A stretch of 64,000 bases of DNA, taken from NCBI GenBank assembly GCA_035222895.1, contig JAVYIG010002119.1:1-64000 (forward strand), in the 5' to 3' direction. Origin of the DNA: Strongylocentrotus droebachiensis (lineage: Eukaryota > Echinodermata > Echinoidea > Camarodonta > Strongylocentrotidae). Below, one piece after another: positions 35,200 through 46,424 of this stretch (positions within the stretch are counted from its first letter, which is position 1; each line of letters opens with the position of its first letter). The notes beneath the pieces are model-generated. The model did not search any database. It was not told where the DNA came from and saw only the letters and a list, made by a program, of their open reading frames with translations. Both the position numbers and the translations under genes were made by a program.

Positions 35200-37384
35200 C
35201 CCTACCTCCCTCTCTCTCTCCCTATCTTTCTCTCTTTACCCTTCCTTTCTCATCATACCTCTATTTATATTCACAAACTTCCTAAGAACAAAACTCTACC
35301 CATTATGCTCAACCATTCACACACAAAAAAAAAGAGACAAGAGGAAAAATGACAAGAGAGGAAAGTGAAAAGACAAGAAGAGGAAAAGAAAGAGCCAAGA
35401 ATCTCGCTTCCATAGAAACACAATTCCAAATAGACCCAGGGTCATTCACAAATTACATGCCCCGCCCCTACAATAGAACTCGTCATTAGGCTTACAAGTT
35501 CCAATGACGATACAGACTCCAAATAATTAATCCCCATGGTTGACGATATCAAATCGCTGATTGAATTTAAATCTTGCAGAAAAAAAACATGCAGGTCTAC
35601 GCAGAAACATGAATTAAAAGAATGATTGCAACGAGGATAATTGCAAGTACAGTTAGAGGGAAGTGCAGTGCATGGACTAGCTTGGGAATATGACGTTATT
35701 GGACGGGTAAATCGAATCAATTTGTTTTTGATTGGTTTTAATTCTAGGGTGATATACTTGTATAGAGTGTGGCAGTCCTCTCAAGGCTATGTATCCATTG
35801 GACAGAAAGATCAGTTAAAAGAATATCGGTGTACATTATACTACTATTATACTACAAAAGATAATATCATCTGTTTCAATCCAGAACTTGCAGAAGGGAG
35901 TTATCTCATTTTATCTTACATTGTTAAAGGTAATACAAAGTTTTGGTATGGGGTCATGAATTTGGTTCAAATGAACATTGGAAGCATAATTATATGCGAT
36001 CCTACATTATGATCGTTGTCGCGGTTGAAATCGAGTCTAAAGTTATGAAATTGTTAATAATAAACTCTATATGTTGTATAGCTCCCTCTCAAGGTCAAAA
36101 TATTAATTAAGCTATACAACAATTTTTCTTGACGAGAATCGACCAATTAGATATTCCCATTAGAAAATGATATATCACAACTACATATTCTGAGAATTTC
36201 ATGGTCGCAGCTACCATTGTACGGCCGTAGACGCTATTTGAAATTTATCAAAATTTACCGGGAGTACCGGTAAATTTTTATATTCAATTTTCTCGAAAAC
36301 AGAAGTGTTTTAGAGTCCAAATTTTCTAGTGCCTTTAATACATCTACAGGGGCATCCAAATATATCAAAATTGTAAAGAATCACTATCCACCCAATTTTC
36401 AAAATTTCCCAAAACTTTGTAATACCTTTAACACCCTGCTGGCTCCAAACAGACAATTGTCAAAAGGGAACTTCTTTTGAAAAGTTCTCTCACGAGAATT
36501 CAACATATAACATTTTTTCCTTTTCTAAAGACACATTCAAAAGGAAATGCCTGCAAAAGGTGCACACCAATCAAACTTAAACAATACAAATCTTCTTTGT
36601 CTTTACTCTTTAATGAATACGGTGTATGTTGGTGCAAAAGGGGCATAACAGTATGGGGTATTCATTCTACAATACAGACCTTCCTTGTGTGAATCAATGG
36701 GGGTACATATTAAGGGTGTTTTTAAACTTTTATTAAAGAGGGGGGACAGAGTGACATTATAAGTTCAGCATTTTTTTCACTTGCAGCACGATACTCACTC
36801 AATTCACTCAGTACAATTTTAAAGTTAGTAAAGTACTTTGGATCAAACATTTTGTTTCGAACTGCCAAATTCCATCAATTTATAACTTATAACAATGCAG
36901 ACTTTTAACATACCCTCACCGAATTACTCATCGCAATCCCCTCCATAATTTACCTTCTCCTTCATACATAAACACAAGGCCACTCACATGAATTTTACAC
37001 ACAGAGGGAGTTTACTCCATTATCCCTGCCATGTAATCAACGGCAATTAACCGCAATTAACCCATAATGTTAATGATCAATTAGCGCACAGTGGCAACCC
37101 TACAACATTGATGGCACTACTATACCCCCCGAAACCATGTGCTTTATGTATCATCGCATTACCAGGCTGCAGTGTATTGTCGCATTGTAATGCAAGTCGA
37201 TGTGTAATTAAGTCATAATACAGACCTGTATAGAGTAATTGGATAGAGGAGGTGAATGGTATAACAAGCTTTAGTCGGTGTCGGCATGATAACAATCGTG
37301 ATCGATTCAAGGTGCTATTTACAATTTTTTAATCAATGTGATTCGAACAGGGCTTAAAAACCAACTTAAATTGATTTTAAATAT
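34434..37384. other. Non-coding AT-rich DNA
   Basis: Further TC-rich blocks lie at 34485-34545, 34625-34700 and 35168-35235. Two short perfect hairpins lie at 36072-36121 (12-bp stem, 26-base loop) and 36250-36278 (12-bp stem, 5-base loop). A plus-strand frame at 35641-36012 lacks an ATG start and any recognisable domain. Confidence 0.5.
36250..36278. repeat. Perfect 12-bp hairpin
   Basis: aaaatttaccgg and ccggtaaatttt are separated by gagta. There is no T-run or gene nearby that would give it a terminator-like role. Confidence 0.7.
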
Positions 37385-37560
37385 ACTGAACCTGTATATA
37401 AAGATCACTACAGCTTACAGGGGGGAGGGGAGAGAATATGAGGTCTTTATAAACAAGTGGTCTTTATAGAAAGGCTGCTGTAGTACAGGTTTCAATGGGA
37501 AACAAAAACATTTTCTATGTAGACAGGTGGTCTTTCTATACAGGTGGCTACTACATAGGA
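37385..37560. repeat. Degenerate copy of the CAGTCAAACCTG-ended repeat
   Basis: It shares tgtagacaggtggtctttct followed by a-acaggtgg with 59811-60008, and gaacctgtatataaagatcac with the left end of that family. The terminal motifs have decayed. Confidence 0.55.
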
Positions 37561-38584
37561 CACCACCTTTTACATTTAACCTCTACTGAGAGTCTAGAGA
37601 GTGGTTTTGTATTAGCGGATATTTTTCTAAAAGTGAAAGTTTGAAACAATGACTTACCTGAGGGTTGCAAACAGATCATGAAGAAGAAGCAGCAATAAAC
37701 AGCAACATGAAAAGAAGAGAGAAAAAAAGAATATATCATTAGAATTCCAAATAATAATCAATGAAAGTGCATGTTTTGTCTTTACAAGAGAAGCCAATTT
37801 TAACTGAAAATCTATCATGTATAAAGACTCGCTAATATCATACATCATAAACAAATTCAATAAAATCTGCACGTCTTTATTCTTTTATTTTCTTAATAAA
37901 ACATGGACAATACATTATCATCATAATTATCATTTCCAATATAATTTTGGTAGAAAAAAGAGAGAGCATTCTCCAATATCGAATGCAATATCAAATCTCA
38001 TTCAAAATAAAGAACAAAATAATGTCTAGTTCCCATGCGATTCTTTTATCTGTCACAATACAAATATTTTCTTAGTGTCTCGCTGTATGACCTTAATACC
38101 AAGATTTAAATGTATTACCAAGAACAAAGAAACCTCATGAGAGGCGAATCTTAAAAATCATCGGGTATTTGGCGATGACGAAGATACACACGTTCATATT
38201 TTTCTTCAAGAGAAGGAGAAGGCCATAGTCTTTTGTTACCGAGACCGCCGACAAAGAGCACAGTTCTTTATAATTTTTCTAGGTCAAATTTGAGGAATAT
38301 TTAGATATGGGGGAAATCTGTTATTCTTGGTGAATAGTCCAGAACGGTTACAAATGGGGAAGATATGTCAAATGGGTCCTGTGTGATTTTTTGGGGTGAG
38401 TATTGTTAAGACCAGCGTGAGATATGATGTAGCTCCCTGGGAGTGCTTTGCTCTTTGAAATGCTTGTATGATATGATCTACGTGCAGGGGTTACCTCGCG
38501 TTTAGACTACTAGAATTTATCGTATAAGTTTACAATAATTGTTAACGCTTTATCTTTGTATGAAGAAAAGTTGGAGAATGAAAT

Positions 38585-38790
38585 GCTGTATAGCTAAACG
38601 CATGTTTGAGCAATGTTTCAAACGATTAACATTGTATAACTTTATGATAAATAATGACTGTTTTCTCTGTCTGAACGTTGTATTATAGAAACGTTGTATA
38701 ATGAAACGCTGTATAACGAAACGCATGTTTGAGCAATGTTTCAAACGATAACTTGAATAAGGGTTCCGCTCTACTAAGAACGTTGTATCG
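38585..38790. repeat. Tandem and direct repeats, AAACGTTGTATAATG type
   Basis: A 31-base sequence beginning aaacgcatgtttgagcaatg occurs identically at 38596-38626 and 38719-38749. Between them, about 38681-38718 holds three head-to-tail 15-16-base units (gaacgttgtattatag, aaacgttgtataatg, aaacgctgtataacg). Similar wording (gaaacgcctgtttgagcatc) occurs near 13495, so this is probably part of a dispersed repeat. Confidence 0.65.
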
Positions 38791-41182
38791 TACACAAATC
38801 ATATACCAGGGTTGGACTCTGGTATACTGGTACTGATGATTGACTTAATCAAAAATAGTTTATTTATCTGACATTTCTACATACAAGATTGTTATCTAGG
38901 GCTGTACGCCCCTTTTGCTGAACGACGATCCTCATTACGTTTCTTTATGAGAAGTCTGTATGAATTTCCCATAGTCTGAACAAGCTCTTACTACAATTGT
39001 GTTGCTAACATGTAGTGAAGTGTGCATGTCGGTGTGAGTTATCATGCAAATAAGATTGTGCAGGGGAGCGAAAGATATCGTGTTATTTCATCCTCAGCGA
39101 AAGTAGAGAATTAAAAATAATAAACGTGGGAGCGGTGATATGTATAGGAGTTCGAGAGATCGTGAAGGGCCATCAGTGAATTGGCGAATCTTCCGCATCG
39201 TCAACCCGCAAACCATAGGCACGCTCGCGAAAAAGCGGTAGCCACGACCTTGCACGGCGAGAAAAGGGACTAAGGTTCGCTTGACATCTACCCCGACTCG
39301 AGCCCCGTTTTTTTCTCTCGGCGATAGCGATCAACCACCATAGCGGTGAACTGCAGGTCGATGCGGAATAAATTATATATGTTTTGATTGGTAAGAGGAA
39401 TGAAAACATTGTGGTGCTACACTGGGGTTAATGATGTTAGTTTTGCAATATCGTTTTGTTGAGTGGGCCCTTGAATATATTGGTTTTCAATACCACTTGT
39501 TTTTATATGGAGAAATGTCATTTTTGGTGAGAACTGCTTAATAAGTATTCAGGTTAATGCTGTAAAATCAAAGAAGTCATGACATTGTCAAAGTAGCAAT
39601 AAGGTATTAATAATTTACTTTTGAAACTAAATTTCATAACTGACCTACCAAACTGTTACTTATCAAAACATTATCTATGAAATTGCTTGATGTAACCCCA
39701 ATTAGTTTTTCATATATATATGTCCAAGCTGTAATACAGTTATTCATGTGCCTTTAAATCTGTAAATGCCAGAATTTTAATCAAATAATATAAGCATTTG
39801 ATTCACAGATTTGATATTATATCCTTTGTTGTAAATGTATAGTAAATATAACTTGCTGCAAATTTGTAGGCATTGATGCATAAATGTGTCAAAATTGCAA
39901 TGGTGTTGTCTATTTCATTTGTACACTTAACATATGTTATAAAAACAAGTTTGTTATGAGTTTATATTTCCTTTCATTTGTAAACTTAAAGCTTATCTGC
40001 CGTAGTTTACAGGAGGGATTAGACTGCCCTGCAAGGTCACTGGACAGGTGGTTATCTAATCAACTCAGCTCTCAGTTAACATAAGAAAAAGAGGATCATG
40101 GGGGACCAATGGTCACCGATTAGGCATTGTTTGTTATATAGAGGGCGCAAGTAGCTACAAGTAGTGCAGTGGGCCTTTAACACATGCTATCGTCCTATAT
40201 GTTTGTTTTGGGTCTGTATTTCCTTTTATTTGTACCTGTGTTGTAATTAGATTATATTGTACCTTCATTTTCCTTTTTGTGCATTTCTTTGTAATCTAAT
40301 TAAATTGCACCTGTATTTTTCCTCCTCGCACCAAAACCAAAGGTGATGCTAAAATAGTATTCTCTTGTGCTTTGAATAATCCATATTCTCTTTTACTTTT
40401 AACAAGGTTAAATGAACAATCACTCAAAAAGCAATAATCCACTTAAATTTGGTAAAACCTGATCAAAATATCATCTCCGACCAAGCTCCTCTTTTCATCT
40501 ACATACCCCCTCTCTTCTCTTTGCCAAATCCAGTCCAAACAGATGATATCTCATCTGTTACCTTGGAAACCAAATTTAGCGCTTATTTGAGCACGAGGAG
40601 GTGAATGGGTGAATCTGCCACTAAAGGTCGACCGCGTACTGGATTCAACGGAGAGGTACACCCGACTAATTTCATTGTCATTATCATGCAATGTCGTTTT
40701 AATTACGAGGATACGGTCATAAGAATACAGCGCTAGGGATCGCTGTACAGACACGTCATAGAGGTTCAGGCATGTTATACTAGTCAAAGTAACTATGATG
40801 CTGATATAATCATTGTAATTAAACTAGTGTGCTCATATATGCTTCATGGTAAATGCAATAACTATATGCAGATATATGCACTATGCTTATAGTTTTTATT
40901 ATTCAGTACAGCTGTGTTTGATAAATTAAATGAAAGGCACCTTTGCTAGTAAAGAAATTTCAAAATGATAAAATGCCATGTGTTGAGAGTGAGTCTGGGA
41001 AAAATTACTTTTTTAGGAATCATTACGTAGCCATAGAAATTCATCCCTCCTAATTCTATAACAGAATTAAAAATAAAGAAGATAATGACTATTTTCATTT
41101 TGATTTTGGACATCTTTCAATATCTGGCAGGGCATTCATCTACATTTGCCGCTATCCACCCGAGTGTAGTATACTGATACCT
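38791..41182. other. Non-coding DNA with a CpG-rich patch
   Basis: A CpG-dense patch at about 39165-39370 stands out from the AT-rich surroundings. Nothing else was recognised. Confidence 0.5.
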
Positions 41183-41495
41183 GGGGAGTGTTTCACAAAG
41201 ATCCTAAGTAGAACTTAACACTAAGTTGGACTTAAAAATTATGGACAGCCATTGGAGCCTTAAAATGAAATATATTCAAAAGCAGAAATTCAAGTATTTT
41301 AGACTTTTTTATAAATTCCACATCAAGAACATAGAATCTCCCATGATAATAGAAAATATGAATGATTTGAATCAACATTTTATGTCTTTTAAAGTAACTT
41401 TTACAAAATGTTTTCAAGGATGCTAATGGCTTTCCATATTTTTTAAGTCCAACTTAGAGTTAAGTTCTACTTAGGATCTTTGTGAAACACCCCCC
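41183..41495. mobile_element. Inverted-repeat element (MITE-like), GTTTCACAAAG type A
   Basis: A 313-bp element with long inverted ends of about 55 bases. The left end is ggggagtgtttcacaaagat followed by cctaagtagaacttaacac; the right end is its reverse complement with a few mismatches, ending aggatctttgtgaaacaccc. The AT-rich interior encodes nothing. Its tip shares GTTTCACAAAG with the element at 46277-46424. Confidence 0.82.
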
Positions 41496-41560
41496 TGGTA
41501 GGAAGTGATTTCTTGGGGCAGCTGCAATTATTAAAGACAGGATAATAGGAAAATGATTAA

Positions 41561-41927
41561 AGGTAAAGACCAGTATTGGCAACGCCCCAATTTCAAAAAA
41601 TGAAATGGAAGCTCTCATTACCAATCATGTGAAAGAATATGTTTTGACTAATACATGATGATAAAAAATTTGCCGGGAAACCGCCTACTAATTCATATAT
41701 TTGGTAAATTTATTTCTCTCATGGTCTGGTGAGAGAGATAGGGTAGTCCCATATACATCTTTCTGTGTATAGTGCTTGTAACTTTACGAAGAATGGGCCA
41801 AATTTCTTATCATTTTGAGGATTCCAGAACCTTGCAGATGCTAGATGCTAGATGATCAACCTTTTCTGATCGATTCCACAAGGTTTCTTTCACAATGCAA
41901 TCGCATGACCATTACTGGTCTTTACCT
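41561..41927. mobile_element. TTAA-flanked inverted-repeat element (MITE-like), 367 bp
   Basis: The left end aggtaaagaccagtattgg and the right end ccattactggtctttacct are inverted repeats of 19 bases with one mismatch. The element is flanked by TTAA on both sides (41557-41560 and 41928-41931), the target-site preference of the piggyBac superfamily. There is no transposase. Confidence 0.75.
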
Positions 41928-41931
41928 TTAA

Positions 41932-44080
41932 TAGCCAAGCCCACCAATCTTGCAAGCCAAATACATGTGAATACATTGCTTTTATATAAAGCAGTATGCT
42001 GTGTGGGGGAGGGGGCACTGCATCTTTAAACCTACAATTACCAAAACATGGTGCAGCCCAGCTTTAAAAACTAGTAATCAAATATTTTCAACAATCTCTT
42101 CTAATCAAACATGTACCCCCAAAATGCAGCAAGGAAGCCAACAAAACGTGCCTATGAATACCGATTTTCAAATAACCAGGGGGTGGATTTTGCGATCATT
42201 TTTCCAATATTTACGTAATACTCTAAGTGGTCCTTGAGACAGCTATCATTTCCATATGTAGGACTACAGGCGCTGACATACGAGTTCATCACTTCTAGAA
42301 TTACAAACGAACATTAGTAGACTTTTTAAAGGGATCGTTTAACAATGTTAAATCTGAGATACACGGCCCTACGTGTTATCAGTGTCTGTGATATGGTGTA
42401 ATATTGTAGCCCTAAAAAAATTGCGCTTCAAAATGATCAAGAAGTGCCTCAAAAAAGTAAAAATCTTTGAGTGACCGGTTTTACCATACTCGTTTCCCCC
42501 AATAGACTGTAGTGTTATGAAAACCGTCAGGCGATCGGTTTTCAAAATTTGTAATTCCAATCATAAATATCTTGATAATCAGACAGGCGATCGGCTTGTA
42601 AAAGTCATGGGGTTCCTGATTGACCTAAAGGTTTATAATTATCATTGCATCATGAGCTAAATCCAGAATTTTGTTTCAGAATCTGAGACAAAGTTACTGA
42701 AACCCTTTAAGGAATCGTAGGCTGAGAGCACCATCAAGTACTTTCAGAATTTTTTTTTTTTTAAAACAAGAAAGCGTTCAAACTGTCTTGATAGGAATAA
42801 AAAAGGGCATCTCATTTCTGTGTCTGTGAAAAAGTATTTCAAAATCGAACTAAAATCTTTTCTGAATTATTGTTATTCTGTATAAAAGTACATTTAAATC
42901 ATTTTCATAAGATAGAAAATGCAGTAAAGCATGATAGAAGGTATAAAGAAGAGGTTAATAGCCAAAAAATACGATTTCTTCGCATATCTGTTGAAGATTG
43001 AAACATTGTTTAAACCGAAAACGTTTACAAAACACTTCATTCCATGTTTTCTTCATGTGAACACATCAGTGGCGACAGACGAGCTTAGCTTATTTTGAGA
43101 AGCGCCAGAAAGCCGTAAGTGCAGGAATTTGGCAAGAGGTAGATGATCCCAAAACTTCAATATTTGTAGAAAAGAGCTTAAACAAAGAGTGCGCATGAAC
43201 TTGTAAATTTGCCACACCTAAAATATAACAAAACAAAAAAGGGATAATCTTAAACTTTGAACTATCCAACAGTACTATTTCATTTCATGATAAAAGTGCA
43301 TTAAACTTCAAAACCTCAAAAAGTGCAGAAACTTCTTTCCTTTGTGTCTATCAAGGGGGAGAGAAGTTGACAGACTCTAAAAGGTGTTTGTGTGGCGATA
43401 CCGCAGCAAATTAGCAAAGAATAGATGATAATTATGCCACAAATTCGAAAGGAAATGAACGATAAAGATGGAATTATCTCTCATCGCTATCTCTGTACCT
43501 CTGTATAGAGCTAGGATGAAAATGTAGTTAGTTCCTCAAAAGGAATCAAATTCAAATGATTTGTGATGTCGTTAAATCATCGAGACAGAAATCATCACCA
43601 CAGATATCGTTCAAAAGAACAATGATTTGTAAAAGTCGTTTGACTACACAGAGTCACAGACCACGACTATATTTGTGATTTTTCATTTTGGTGATGCTTA
43701 AGTGACACAAGAATAGACATGGATAATGAAAGATGAACGCGTTGGGTTGGGTGCTGCTAAAGAAAAGTTATTTTCAGGCTAGACAGCTTGTCGTATCTTT
43801 GTCACGGATTAATGGTCCGTTTCGATTCCAATTTGGGTTTCGAGGTCCCCAAAACAGAGATCTCCCAAAACAAACTTCACAGGACAAACAACAGATAAAA
43901 TCATACAATCATCTATTGAGATACCTATCTTGATGGGCAGTATTAAATATGTATTGCATACTGAACTTGAAATGAACATGCAATACATGTAGATGATTGA
44001 GTCGTAATCAACTATAAGCAGTTGTGATATTGACATCAATGTTCATTACACAATTTCTTATAGTGTAAAAATAATAACAA
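41932..44080. other. Non-coding AT-rich DNA
   Basis: No gene, structured repeat or domain-bearing frame was recognised. The motif caggcgatcggtt and close variants recur near 42470, 42530 and 42590, which may be a decayed short repeat. Confidence 0.5.
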
Positions 44081-44084
44081 AGAG

Positions 44085-44180
44085 ACGTCTCGTAACTGGG
44101 AGGTCCCAGGTTCAAAACCAAGTAAATGCACTTGTGCCCAATGTTACCAAGTCCCTTGGAGAGGAATTAAAATGCACCAG
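44085..44180 (+). mobile_element. 5'-truncated tRNA-derived SINE fragment
   Basis: The segment ctgggaggtcccaggttcaa followed by aaccaagt contains a T-arm-like hairpin and a B box (GGTTCAAAACC, 44109-44119). It then matches the SINE body at 26590-26768 (ttaccaagtccc, ggagaggaattaaa). The A-box half is missing or unrecognisable. Confidence 0.65.
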
Positions 44181-46276
44181 TAAATTTCGGTATTTCAGCC
44201 ATCAAAGTCATACAATTGGCTAGAGATGCACAAAGCAATGATATTAGTAGTAAAAGCAGTGACCATTTCAGGCAGTCTCCTTTTCATATTCAAAATTCAC
44301 TTGGATCATCAGACAACTTGACACCAACCTCATTTATCTTCTAAACCGACATCAAAGTCTCCCTACAAGAAAGCAGCCAACAAAAGCCCAGTGGGTGTCC
44401 CGGCTTACAATTCAACTCAGCTTTACTTATCATCAAAAGGACGGAACTCCATCTTTTCTGACTCCCTGTCAATCCCTTACGACTTGTTGCTCTATCAAAA
44501 CAAAATCATCTCTCATCTCCGCGATAATCAATTGTGGTTTTATTCATCTGAATACCACCCCGCCAGGTGCAAGCTCTTGGTTAATTAGTTCCATTTTCCC
44601 CCCTCTTTTGATAAAATTCCTTCTCCGTTTTACAACCCTTTTTTTCTTCAAGTGGTGTTTTGAAAACGAGACCTGATGGTTTGATTATCAATACACGTAA
44701 TTGACTTTTGGATTGTTATTTGAGTTGGCATTCAAGTGAGGTGTCTCAAGCAATTTGGTTATTTCTTCATCTCCATTTCATTTCTTCTATATTTTCTTCC
44801 CCTTCCGGGATCATTCAAATGAACAGACAAGGGTGGGATGACTGAATGCACATTGATATATTTTTGTTTTCCCTCTTTCGTTCTTCTCTTCTTCCTTTTG
44901 TTTGAAGCGCCCAAAAGGGCATTTAATCAGATCATTTTTCAGAGAGTTAACACCCTTCCAGCTCCCAAGAGATGGTTTGTCTTCTCGTTATTTGAAGCCT
45001 GAATCTATTTTATACCAGTTTAATTTAATACAAGCACAGCAGTCAAGGCTGTACATTAACTCTCCACTTTTCACTCAAATCTCCTTTACAATTGTTTGTG
45101 AATAATGTGATTAGGCTTGATTCAATCAAACATATCAATAAAAAAAGAAATAACTAAAACTGAGGGTTCAAAAAAAAAATTAGGGGCTCAAGTGCAATGA
45201 TCCCATGTAAAATGATAATTCTGATATTTAGGCAGGCCATATGTTATAATAGGGATTGCATTTGATTCAAGTCTGAGAGATTGGGGGTTATGTAAAGTAC
45301 CCTTGCTTATATCAAAACCCTGCAGTAATTTCTCTTTTATAACGATATTCTTTTTAAATGGTTTGTGGTAAAAATTTGTCTTGTTTTTCAAAAGAGACTA
45401 CTACAAATCTAGACCAATGTCATAAATCACATCTGAAAAGTGCAAAGAGGGCAACATTTTTTCAACGCTCTAAAAGTTCATCCACCCCTTGCTATTGGAG
45501 GATAATTAATTTCTTTCATAAGATAATGTAATTTATGTTTTGAAATTTGAAACATTCCATAATAAAAACTGGGAAATATTTATATCGGTTATGAAGAGAT
45601 ATTCATACGATATGGAAGAAAAACTTGCAAAAAATTTAATCTAAGCCTACGTCCTAAGGCATTTTGGAATAGTTGTTTACACAATGTATTTTGAATTACC
45701 CAACATATTTGTTCACTTTACCTTGAACTATACAAGAGATCTAAGTCAAAACAACTGGCTTTTCTTACACAGTAAACCATAATAGGATCGATGAAAAGGA
45801 TTTCAAAACATTCTTTCATTTTAAAAGTGGAACAATTCAGAGTTTAATAGGTGGCACCGATTCAGAGATATGTCTGCTTTAAAATAGTACTTTAGGGCAA
45901 TAAGCGATACACTTCGTGCCTCCACGATATACATGTAACCACGCATTTTCCCCGACCTGCAAAACCAAGGTTGACTTGTACTTTTTAGGCAGGTCATGGC
46001 AGCTGAGCTATCCGTGAGATGTACAAAAACCTTCAAACAGTTACCAAGTTTTTGTTAAAGCTTGTTAGGGTCCAACGCCCCATTAATTTCAGGCTACATG
46101 GCATTGGTACATTTCAGACGCTTTATCATGCCAGAGAGACGAATAATAATAATAATGTCTTTTTTATTTCTCTTTCTTCTCTTTTCAGCTGAAAAGAAAA
46201 TAGAGAGAGAGAGAGGCGCGAAGGTCCTGGATAAAAAAACGTCCCTAATCATCTTTAGAGTTTTGCTTGGGGACCA
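44181..46276. other. Non-coding AT-rich DNA
   Basis: No supportable gene or repeat beyond short homopolymers. Confidence 0.5.
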
Positions 46277-46424
46277 GGGACCCGTTTCACAAAGCCTTTT
46301 TTCAAAGACAAATGACAAAAATCAGTGACAAATCTGCTGATAACCAATCAGAAGCAAGGATTTCAGTAGCTTATAACAAAAACTGGCATTTGTCACTGAT
46401 GACAAGTTTTGTGAAACGGGCCCC
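46277..46424. mobile_element. Inverted-repeat element (MITE-like), GTTTCACAAAG type B
   Basis: A 148-bp element. Left end gggacccgtttcacaaa, right end tttgtgaaacgggcccc, inverted with one mismatch over 17 bases. Inner inverted segments (atcagtgacaaat and its partner atttgtcactgat) extend the symmetry. No coding capacity. Confidence 0.72.
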
